NCBI GenBank assembly: GCA_025965815.1 | Contig: JAOPWF010000605.1 | Coordinates: forward strand, 1 to 16,666 | Length of the DNA: 16,666 nucleotides | Reading direction: 5' to 3' | Origin: Mycobacterium sp. | GTDB lineage: Bacteria > Actinomycetota > Actinomycetes > Mycobacteriales > Mycobacteriaceae | Part shown: in pieces, positions 10,420-16,666 of the stretch | How the letters are laid out: each line of letters opens with the position of its first letter | How positions within the stretch are numbered: the stretch's first letter is position 1 | Translations under genes and position numbers: made by a program | Notes under the pieces: model-generated | What the model was told of the DNA's origin: nothing | What the model saw: the letters and a program-made list of their open reading frames with translations, nothing else | The model's database searches: none

Positions 10420-11735
10420 GCGAGCATCAGGCCAGGCCCCGCGCCTTCATCCTGACCGGGTTCCTGCCCGTGATCTGCCGAGATTCCGTCTATATCGACG
10501 ACCTGCGGAGCCGGGACCTCAAAGTCCTGGTGATCACGCCGGCAATCTCGCGCTCGTATGCGGAGGCGCATGGTGACGATCCCGCCCACCCCGCCTCCGC
10601 GATCGACGAGTTTGCCTTCGTCGACGGGTCGGTCGCGAGCGAAGGCTCCTTCCTTCCCGGAGTCATCGAACACGCCGAACGCTGGCGGAAGCGGTACGAC
10701 GTGGTCGGCATCTATGCCGTCGGGGAGACGCTGGTCGAGCCGACCGGCCTGGTCGCCGACTACTTCGACCTCCCGTTCCCGGGGTTGCGGGCAGCGCGCG
10801 CCTGCCGTAACAAGTACCTGCAGCGCTGGTACCTGCCCGATCTCAGCCCGGTTTCCGTGCTGATCCCGCCCGAGGCGCGCGATTCCGTCGACCACGGCTC
10901 CGTCCCGTTCCCCGCCGTGGTCAAGCCAGCCACGAGGCACTCGAGCGAGGGCGTCCAGATGGTGCACGACCGTGCCGAGCTAGCCGCGCAGTTGGACGAC
11001 TATCCAGCGCAGGAGACCATCCTCGTGGAGCAGATGATCACCGGACAGGAGTATTCGGTCGAGAGTCTGACTCAGGACGGCAAGACGCTGTTCTCCTCGG
11101 TCACGCGCAAGGAGACGACTGACGTCGACTCGCAGTATTTCGTCGAGATGGCCCACACCGTGCCCGCTGTACGGGACGACGCGTGGGACGCGGTGCAGCG
11201 TGCCAACGTCGCGATGCTCGACCGGCTGGGCGTCGAGAACGGCATCACGCACGCCGAGTGGAGGCTCGACGAGCGGGGCGAGGCCCGTCTCATGGAGGTT
11301 GCCGCCAGGACTCCCGGAGACGGGATCATGGTGCTGTACCGACTCGCGACGGGCCGACGGATGGAGCCCGAGATCCTGCGGATCGCGCTCGGAGAGGCCG
11401 CCGACTATCCCGCGGCCCGGCGCTACGCACGCCAGGTGTACGTCGGGCACCGGCCCGGGACACTCGTCGACGTGGAGGTCGACTGGCCCGGGGTCGAGGC
11501 CCGATGGGTCAACGACGGCAATCCCTGGCCCGACATCCCTGCGCTGGCCGCTGATCACCCGCCGGCGCTGCGCGCGGTCCTCGTCTACGAGGCCCGCGGC
11601 GCGGAGCTGGGCCCCATCCGCAGCTCCGACGACCGGGCGGTCACCTTCTTCATCGACGCCCCGACGATCGCCGAACTCGACGAGATCGAGGAGCGCGTCC
11701 GCCGGGCGGTGACGATCCACACGACTCCATCCTGA
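10416..11735 (+). CDS. ATP-grasp ligase (carboxylate-amine ligase-like)
   Basis: A 439-residue ATP-grasp protein resembling L-amino-acid ligases and other carboxylate-amine ligases. Such enzymes make an acyl-phosphate and couple it to an amine. An N-terminal Rossmann-like pre-ATP-grasp domain (about 1-130) precedes the ATP-binding part. Lys170 in VVKPATRHSSEG begins the nucleotide-binding region, LVEQMITGQEYSVES follows, and Glu281 and Glu294 are candidate metal ligands before EVAARTPGD. The usual E-x-N-x-R pattern has Ala296 in place of Asn, a deviation seen in some family members. The start overlaps the MFS stop (ATGA) and has AAAGGAA upstream. It likely forms an amide or dipeptide bond between 4-aminophenylalanine-derived material and another unit; both substrates are unknown. 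It is the last gene of operon 1 and is followed by a terminator hairpin. Confidence 0.83.
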   Translation: MSEHQARPRAFILTGFLPVICRDSVYIDDLRSRDLKVLVITPAISRSYAEAHGDDPAHPASAIDEFAFVDGSVASEGSFLPGVIEHAERWRKRYDVVGIYAVGETLVEPTGLVADYFDLPFPGLRAARACRNKYLQRWYLPDLSPVSVLIPPEARDSVDHGSVPFPAVVKPATRHSSEGVQMVHDRAELAAQLDDYPAQETILVEQMITGQEYSVESLTQDGKTLFSSVTRKETTDVDSQYFVEMAHTVPAVRDDAWDAVQRANVAMLDRLGVENGITHAEWRLDERGEARLMEVAARTPGDGIMVLYRLATGRRMEPEILRIALGEAADYPAARRYARQVYVGHRPGTLVDVEVDWPGVEARWVNDGNPWPDIPALAADHPPALRAVLVYEARGAELGPIRSSDDRAVTFFIDAPTIAELDEIEERVRRAVTIHTTPS

Positions 11736-11774
11736 TGACCAATTACCAATCACCCGTGTGACATTCAGCTCGGC

Positions 11775-11804
11775 AAGCGCGGCACACACTTGTGCGCCGC
11801 GCTT
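11775..11804 (+). terminator. Terminator-like hairpin after operon 1
   Basis: A perfect 9-bp GC-rich inverted repeat, AAGCGCGGC at 11775-11783 with GCCGCGCTT at 11796-11804, encloses a 12-base loop that can pair further (CACA with TGTG). A short T-containing stretch (CCGCGTTTCT) follows. It lies 40 bases past the ATP-grasp stop and just before leader copy B, as expected for a stop between two transcription units. The weak T-tract is common for actinobacterial terminators. Confidence 0.65.
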
Positions 11805-11818
11805 CCGCGTTTCTGGGC

Positions 11819-11929
11819 CGAAGTGGCCGGGCCCTTACCTCGCGGGTAGGAAAACCTGTCCCATCGACAGGCGGATTCTGGTATCGCCGGCGATTACGCG
11901 AGCACGGCCGGATCACGACCATTTGAGTC
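11819..11929 (+). promoter_or_regulatory. Duplicated leader/promoter region, copy B, upstream of operon 2
   Basis: This is the partner of copy A (742-852). The 99 bases from 11834 to the end of the ATG at 11930-11932 align gap-free, with 86 identities. Dyads sit at 11836-11848 (TACC-N5-GGTA), 11855-11871 (CCTGTC-N5-GACAGG, perfect) and 11878-11890 (CTGG-N5-CCGG). Their centres, 11842, 11863 and 11884, are 21 bp apart, the same as in copy A. Several differences between copies keep pairing as G-U wobbles, for example CCAG to CCGG in the third dyad, while the second dyad is better paired here. The last 20 bases before the start codon are identical in both copies. It probably drives the DAHP synthase/nitrite operon together with operon 1. 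The choice between DNA operators and an RNA leader is open. Confidence 0.7.
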
Positions 11930-12961
11930 ATGACTAATCCCGACACATTGCTCGTGTTCGACGAGGCCGTGACCCGCGCCGGCGTCGAGGGGTGGATACA
12001 GCACCTGGAATCAGCCGGCGCGCCAACCGAGATGTACCGCCTCGGCGACACTCACGTCCTTTCGGTATCCGATGCGGACCTCATCCACACGGCGGGACCG
12101 CAGCTTCCTGCGCCGACCCACCAAGTGCCGAAGCACAGTGATGTCTGGTTGGGACGCAAGGAACTACGCCCCAGCGGTACCAAGGTTTCCTTCGGGCCCA
12201 CCACGATCGGCGACGGTTCCGTCGTGGTGATCGCCGGACCGTGCGCGGTCGAATCGCCGGAACAAACGATGGCCACCGCAGCCGTCGTCGCCGAACACGG
12301 CGCCGTCGGCCTGCGGGGCGGCGTCTTCAAACCGCGGACCTCGCCACATTCCTTCCAGGGCCTGCAGTGGGACGGCCTTGACCTGCTGGCCGAGGTCAGG
12401 GAACGGACGGGTCTCCCCGTCGTCACCGAGGTTGTCGATCCCGAGCACGTCAAGCGGCTGGCCGCGGTGGTCGACGGGTTGCAGATCGGTGCACGGAACA
12501 TGCAGAACTTCGCCCTGCTGACCGCCGCGGGCCAGAGCGGCCTTCCGGTCGTACTCAAGCGCGGCTTCGGCTGCACCGTGGAGGAGACCCTCGCCGCCGC
12601 CGAATATCTGTTGCTCGAGGGCAATGACCAGGTTGTGCTGTGCGAGCGGGGAATTCGCACATTTGAACCGTCGGCGCGCTTCACGCTGGACCTCACCGCG
12701 GTCGCGTTGTGGAAGCAGCGCACCCACCTGCCGGTCATGGTGGATCCCAGCCATTCCGGTGGACACCCAGAACTCGTGGAACCGCTGTCGCTGGCCGCGA
12801 TCGCGGCCGGGGCCGACGCGCTGATCATCGATGTCCACGTCGCGCCGGAGCAGGCGTTGTGCGATGGCAAACAGGCGCTCCTGCCTCAACAGTTCGCCGA
12901 CGTGATGGGTCGACTCGCTCCATTGGCGGCCGGACTCGGCCGCCACATGAGCGGCGCATAG
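11930..12961 (+). CDS. aroF: 3-deoxy-7-phosphoheptulonate (DAHP) synthase, type I-beta
   Basis: A 343-residue DAHP synthase that condenses phosphoenolpyruvate and erythrose 4-phosphate, the first shikimate-pathway step. Residues 1 to about 75 look like the small ferredoxin-like regulatory domain of Thermotoga-type enzymes, which suggests possible control by an aromatic amino acid. The barrel shows AGPCAVES (Cys105), GGVFKPRTSPHSFQG, QIGARNMQNF, LKRG, ERGIRTFE and DPSHSGG (His275). The metal site would be Cys105, His275, residue 301 and Asp312. Residue 301 is Asp (IIDVH) where the family normally has Glu (EVH). A dedicated copy inside the cluster would supply chorismate for papA. It starts directly after leader copy B with only a weak ribosome binding site, and a 13-base gap separates it from the next gene. 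Confidence 0.93.
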   Translation: MTNPDTLLVFDEAVTRAGVEGWIQHLESAGAPTEMYRLGDTHVLSVSDADLIHTAGPQLPAPTHQVPKHSDVWLGRKELRPSGTKVSFGPTTIGDGSVVVIAGPCAVESPEQTMATAAVVAEHGAVGLRGGVFKPRTSPHSFQGLQWDGLDLLAEVRERTGLPVVTEVVDPEHVKRLAAVVDGLQIGARNMQNFALLTAAGQSGLPVVLKRGFGCTVEETLAAAEYLLLEGNDQVVLCERGIRTFEPSARFTLDLTAVALWKQRTHLPVMVDPSHSGGHPELVEPLSLAAIAAGADALIIDVHVAPEQALCDGKQALLPQQFADVMGRLAPLAAGLGRHMSGA

Positions 12962-12974
12962 GGCGGGTCATCAA

Positions 12975-14981
12975 ATGTTCACTGAGCAGCTGCATCTGGC
13001 GATCGTCGGGCTTGGCCCACGCGGCTTGTCGGTCGCGGAACGCCTCTGCGCCAATGCTGAGTCGCTTCTGGCGCACGGGCAGAAACTCGTCATCCACCTG
13101 ATCGACCCGCATGTGTTCGACGGCGGCCAGGTATGGCGAAGCACGCAGGACCGGGTGCTCTTGATGAATACGGTTGCCTGCCAGGTGACCATATTCGTCG
13201 ACGACACCGTCGACTGTGACGGGCCGGTGGTGAGCGGGCCGAGCCTCTACGAGTGGGCCCGCTCGATTGCCCAGATCGGCAGCCCTGCCGTACCGGAAGC
13301 TGTTCGGGCCGAATCCGCTACGCTCGGGCCGGACGACTATCCGTCCCGGCCGTTCTACGGGAGCTATCTGCAGTGGGCGCGCGACCGCATCATCTGGACG
13401 GCGCCCCCGGCTGTCAGCTTCGTATCGCACCAGGCGACCGCGGTCGACGTTCGTGACACGCCAGATGGGTTGCAGGAAGTCGTATTAACCACCGGGGAGG
13501 CCATCGGCGACCTTCAGTCCGTAGTGCTCGCACTCGGTCACATGCCGCATCACCTCGGCGAGTCCGAAACAGCCCTCAGTCAGTTCGCGGACCGGCACGA
13601 CCTGCGGTACATCGCACCGAGCAACCCGGCTGATGTGCCGCAGGACGCCATACCCGCGGGCGAGTCAGTCATCTTGCGCGGCATGGGCCTCAATTTCTTC
13701 GACTACATGGCGCTGTTCACCATCGGCCGTGGCGGCACATTCGTGCGCGACTCCGACGACACCCTCATCTACGTTCCGTCAGGCCAGGAACCCCGCCTGG
13801 TTGTGGGATCTCGGCGCGGTGTGCCGTACCACGCCCGCGGCAAGAACCAGAAGGGCTCGTTCGGCCGTCACACGCCCCGGTACGTGACCGCCGAGGTGAT
13901 CGAGCGGCTGCGGGCCCGCGCCGACGCCGGCGCACCAGCGGACTTCCGTCGTGACATCTGGCCGATGATCGACCAGGAAGTCCGCACGGTGTACTACGCG
14001 ACTCTGGTGCGCGAGCGTCGATGCACCTGCGATGCAGAGGAATTCACCGCCTTGTTCGCCGCGGCGGAGCCAGCGGTGGTGCCGATCTTCGGCGACCCCC
14101 TGGCAATCGAGGAGAGCGACGCTCAACGCACCGTGCTCGCCAAGTTCGATATCGATCCCGACCAGGGCTGGGACTGGCAGCGGATCGCGTCGCCGTTCAC
14201 CGACGACGACGTGTCCTCGACCCAACGTTTCCGTAGCTGGCTGCGGTCGTATCTGGATGTTGAAGTCCGAGAGGCCGGCAAGGGGAACGTGACCGGTCCG
14301 CGCAAGGCCGCGCTGGATGTCCTGCGCGACCTGCGCAACGAGATCCGGTTGCTGGTGGACCACGGCGGCCTGTCCGGCGACTCCTACCGGGACGAGCTGC
14401 AGCGCTGGTACATGCCGTTGAACGCGTTCCTGTCGATCGGGCCACCGGCCGAACGCATCGAGCAGTTCGGCGCCCTGATGGATGCCGGCGTGCTCGAGGT
14501 GCTCGGCCCGGACCTGCGCGTCGACTGCTCGGACGGAGCGTTCGTCGCGCACTCCGGAGCCTGCCCGGACCTCACCGTGCGGGCCGCAACGCTGATCGAG
14601 GCGCGCTTGCCGGAAACCGACCTGCACCGGACGACCGACCCGCTGCTGCGGACGCTGCTCGACCGGGGCGAGTGCCGGCCGTACCGCATCCCGATCCGCG
14701 GCGGTGGTCACTGGGTTGCCGGTGGTGTCGCGGTCACCCGCCGTCCCTATCGGCTGCTCGACGCGCACGATCGCGCGCACCCGCGGCGTTTCGCGTTCGG
14801 CGTGCCCACCGAGTCGGTGCACTGGGTGACCGCGGCGGGCATCCGTCCCGGCGTCAACTCCGTGATCCTCGGTGATGCGGACGCGATCGCCCGGTCCTGC
14901 CTGCGGACCGCGGCGGAACACCGGCGGGCGCTGCTACTGGCCGACCATCGCGGCGTACACCTGACCGGGAGATCAGCATGA
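12975..14981 (+). CDS. creE: CreE-like FAD-dependent aspartate N-oxygenase (nitrosuccinate-forming)
   Basis: A 668-residue protein of the FAD/NAD(P)-binding family. The N-terminus carries the dinucleotide motif VGLGPRG (GxGxxG, residues 12-17), followed by an acidic turn (IDPH) and a cofactor-binding stretch (LLMNT). A second glycine motif, RGMGLN, lies near residues 235-240 and may bind NADPH. Taken alone this family is loosely annotated. The decisive evidence is the next gene, a PcaB-type lyase overlapping by four bases. That is the CreE/CreD arrangement, in which CreE oxidises L-aspartate to nitrosuccinate and CreD splits off nitrous acid. Such pairs occur in clusters for cremeomycin and other N-N or diazo products. 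It carries a TTA codon at residue 171. The functional call rests on family and context; the general annotation (flavoprotein) is near certain. Confidence 0.8.
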   Translation: MFTEQLHLAIVGLGPRGLSVAERLCANAESLLAHGQKLVIHLIDPHVFDGGQVWRSTQDRVLLMNTVACQVTIFVDDTVDCDGPVVSGPSLYEWARSIAQIGSPAVPEAVRAESATLGPDDYPSRPFYGSYLQWARDRIIWTAPPAVSFVSHQATAVDVRDTPDGLQEVVLTTGEAIGDLQSVVLALGHMPHHLGESETALSQFADRHDLRYIAPSNPADVPQDAIPAGESVILRGMGLNFFDYMALFTIGRGGTFVRDSDDTLIYVPSGQEPRLVVGSRRGVPYHARGKNQKGSFGRHTPRYVTAEVIERLRARADAGAPADFRRDIWPMIDQEVRTVYYATLVRERRCTCDAEEFTALFAAAEPAVVPIFGDPLAIEESDAQRTVLAKFDIDPDQGWDWQRIASPFTDDDVSSTQRFRSWLRSYLDVEVREAGKGNVTGPRKAALDVLRDLRNEIRLLVDHGGLSGDSYRDELQRWYMPLNAFLSIGPPAERIEQFGALMDAGVLEVLGPDLRVDCSDGAFVAHSGACPDLTVRAATLIEARLPETDLHRTTDPLLRTLLDRGECRPYRIPIRGGGHWVAGGVAVTRRPYRLLDAHDRAHPRRFAFGVPTESVHWVTAAGIRPGVNSVILGDADAIARSCLRTAAEHRRALLLADHRGVHLTGRSA

Positions 14982-16363
14982 CGGACTACGGAATTCTGGC
15001 CCCCGCATGGGCGGCGACGGGAGCGGGTGACCTGGTCGACGACGACGCGTTGCTGACCGCGATGCTCGCAACCGAAGTCGCTCTGGCCGAGGCCCAGGCC
15101 GAGTTAGGCGTGATTCCCGCGGGCGCGGCAGTGGCGATCAGGGCCGCCGCCGTGCCTGCACACATCGAGCTCAAAGTGGTGGCTGCGGGAGTGCGCGACA
15201 CGGCCAACCCCGTCGTGGCGTTCGTCGAGCAGCTCACCGCCGCGGTCCGGGCCATCGCCCCGTCCGCCGCCGAATACGTGCACCGCGGTAGCACCAGCCA
15301 GGACATCCTGGACACGGCCCTGACCCTGCTGTGCGCGGCGACGCTGGACCGGATTACAACCGACTTGCTGGCGTGCGCCGACAGCCTGGCCGGACACGCC
15401 GAGCGGCATCGGGACACACCGATGGCCGGGCGCACCCTGACCCAGCACGCCGTGCCGGTCACCTTCGGGTTGAAAGCGGCCACCTGGCTGCATCTGGTGC
15501 TCGACGCCGTGCAGCGGGTGCGCCGGACCCGCGCGGCGCTGCCGGTGTCGCTGGGTGGCGCAGCGGGCACGCTTGCGGCATACCACCAGTACGCGTTGAA
15601 CACGACCGATCCGGCTGACGCGACCTTGCGCTTGCCGGCGTTGGTGGCCAGCCGCCTCGGGCTGGCCGAGCCGGTCCTTCCCTGGCACGGAGTTCGCACA
15701 CCCCTGGCCGATGTCGCCGCGAGCCTGATGGTCACCACGGGCGCGCTCGGCAAGCTGGCCGCCGACGTCCTCGTACTGAGCCGGACCGAGATCGGAGAGG
15801 TCACCGAGGAACAGGCGCCGGGCCGGGGAGCATCCTCGGCCATGCCACAGAAGCACAACCCCGTCTTCGCGACGCTCGTCGCGACCGCGGCCCGGCAGCT
15901 GCCACCGATCGCCCTCGTGCTGTTCGGTTCCATGGCTGTGGAGGACGAGCGGTCCTCGGGTGGATGGCATGCCGAGTGGCAGCCGCTGCGGGAGTGTCTG
16001 CGCATCGGTGCCGGTGCGGCCGCCAATGCCGCGCGCCTCGTGGAAACGCTTCAAGTCTCACCCGAGGCGATGACCGCGAACCTGCAGCTGACCCGCGGCG
16101 CCATCGTCTCCGAGCGCGTCAATGCGGTGCTGGCGCCGTTACTCGGCAAGGCCAGCGCCAAACGCCTACTGGCCGAGGTCACCGCGGCGGCCGAGCGCGG
16201 CGGTGCCGATGTCGCCGACCTGCTTGCCATCGCCCTGGCGGAGGCCGGAGTGGCCGTCCCCGACGTGCCCGGGCTGTTCGATCCGTCCGGCTACACCGGG
16301 ATTTCCGGTCCGCTGGTTGACCGGGCGCTCCAGTGTTTCGAATCGGTCCTGAAGGAGACGTGA
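14978..16363 (+). CDS. creD: CreD-like nitrosuccinate lyase (fumarase/PcaB superfamily)
   Basis: A 461-residue member of the fumarase/aspartase superfamily, closest in motifs to 3-carboxy-cis,cis-muconate cycloisomerase. Conserved regions are HRGSTSQDILDTAL (about 105-118), GRTLTQHAVPVTFG and the signature GASSAMPQKHNP with the mobile-loop serines Ser286/Ser287. The expected reaction is elimination of nitrous acid from nitrosuccinate, leaving fumarate. A catabolic cycloisomerase role is less likely because no protocatechuate genes are nearby and the gene overlaps creE by four bases (ATGA). GGGAG precedes the start. TTA codons occur at residues 43 and 388. The aminotransferase gene follows one base after the stop, so the operon continues. 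Confidence 0.82.
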   Translation: MTDYGILAPAWAATGAGDLVDDDALLTAMLATEVALAEAQAELGVIPAGAAVAIRAAAVPAHIELKVVAAGVRDTANPVVAFVEQLTAAVRAIAPSAAEYVHRGSTSQDILDTALTLLCAATLDRITTDLLACADSLAGHAERHRDTPMAGRTLTQHAVPVTFGLKAATWLHLVLDAVQRVRRTRAALPVSLGGAAGTLAAYHQYALNTTDPADATLRLPALVASRLGLAEPVLPWHGVRTPLADVAASLMVTTGALGKLAADVLVLSRTEIGEVTEEQAPGRGASSAMPQKHNPVFATLVATAARQLPPIALVLFGSMAVEDERSSGGWHAEWQPLRECLRIGAGAAANAARLVETLQVSPEAMTANLQLTRGAIVSERVNAVLAPLLGKASAKRLLAEVTAAAERGGADVADLLAIALAEAGVAVPDVPGLFDPSGYTGISGPLVDRALQCFESVLKET

Positions 16364-16364
16364 C

Positions 16365-16666
16365 ATGAATGATGTTGCCGCGCTGGAGTTCACCCGGCGG
16401 GAGGAGCTGCTCGCGACGCCCGGGTTCGGCGACGTCTTCTCCGATCACATGGTGACAATGCGGTGGTCGGCAGAGCAGGGTTGGCACGACGCCCAGGTCG
16501 GTCCCCTCGCCGCGTTGCCGCTTCACCCGGCCACCATGGCATTGCATTACGGCCAGACGATATTCGAAGGCATGAAGGCGTTCTGGCGTCCGAACGGTCA
16601 GCGGGCCCTCTTCCGCCCCGCCGACCATGCCCGCCGGTTCAACAGATCGGCGCGCCGGATGGCCAT
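16365..16666 (+). CDS. ilvE: Branched-chain-type (class IV) aminotransferase, N-terminal part, cut by window end
   Basis: The first 100 codons of a PLP-dependent class IV aminotransferase; the rest lies outside the window. Recognisable segments are the start MNDVAALEF, a GPLAALPLHPATMALHYGQ stretch, IFEGMKAFW, and HARRFNRSARRMA. These match the N-terminal domain of branched-chain aminotransferases (IlvE). The PLP lysine is further downstream and cannot be checked. AAGGAG lies 7 bases before the ATG, and the gene begins one base after the creD stop, so it is clearly co-transcribed. In this cluster it may aminate 4-aminophenylpyruvate to 4-aminophenylalanine, the one step of the PAPA pathway otherwise missing here, or act on another keto acid. 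This role is inference; dedicated aromatic aminotransferases usually belong to class I. Confidence 0.85.
   Translation, partial: MNDVAALEFTRREELLATPGFGDVFSDHMVTMRWSAEQGWHDAQVGPLAALPLHPATMALHYGQTIFEGMKAFWRPNGQRALFRPADHARRFNRSARRMA

Noticed and set aside
14978..16363. The lyase as a catabolic 3-carboxy-cis,cis-muconate cycloisomerase (pcaB) or adenylosuccinate lyase (purB).
   Set aside because: No protocatechuate or purine genes are nearby, and the four-base overlap with the FAD enzyme matches the CreE/CreD pairing.

Overview
The window is a gene-dense, high-GC stretch of actinobacterial type. Every gene lies on the + strand, with GTGA/ATGA stop-start overlaps and purine-rich ribosome binding sites. 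A decayed IS481-like transposase 3' end at the left edge resembles elements seen in Mycobacteriales and Pseudonocardiales, so a mycolic-acid actinomycete or relative is plausible. The genus cannot be fixed from sequence alone. I read the window as most of a specialised-metabolite gene cluster that continues beyond the right edge.

Layout. (1) Positions 1-680 hold the transposase remnant and its terminal repeats. (2) Positions 742-852 hold a leader/promoter region, copy A. (3) Operon 1 (853-11735) encodes a PaaK-like adenylating enzyme, aminodeoxychorismate mutase (papB), aminodeoxychorismate synthase (papA), aminodeoxyprephenate dehydrogenase (papC), an alpha-oxoamine-synthase-like PLP enzyme, an acyl-CoA-synthetase-like ligase, an MFS transporter fused to a C-terminal FHA domain, and an ATP-grasp ligase. 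(4) A terminator hairpin lies at 11775-11804. (5) Positions 11819-11929 hold a second copy of the leader; the 99 gap-free bases ending in the start codon match copy A at 86 positions. (6) Operon 2 (11930 to the right edge) encodes a type I-beta DAHP synthase, a CreE-like FAD enzyme, a CreD-like lyase, and the start of a branched-chain-type aminotransferase.

How the genes fit together (inference). DAHP synthase would raise flux into the shikimate pathway. PapA, PapB and PapC turn chorismate into 4-aminophenylpyruvate, and an aminotransferase, perhaps the one at the right edge, makes 4-aminophenylalanine. The CreE/CreD pair is the signature of the aspartate-nitrosuccinate route, which releases nitrous acid from aspartate. 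Nitrite next to an arylamine pathway and two adenylate-forming enzymes suggests a product with a diazo, diazonium, triazene, nitroso or other N-N/N-O group. The oxoamine synthase could make an alpha-aminoketone, another substrate that nitrous acid can diazotise. The ATP-grasp enzyme suggests an amide or peptide bond, and the MFS-FHA protein suggests export controlled by Ser/Thr phosphorylation.

Most notable observations: the pairing of pap genes with a nitrite-forming module; the duplicated leader with three short dyads spaced exactly 21 bp apart in both copies; the MFS-FHA fusion; and matched substitutions in PapB and PapC at positions that normally contact the substrate 4-hydroxyl.
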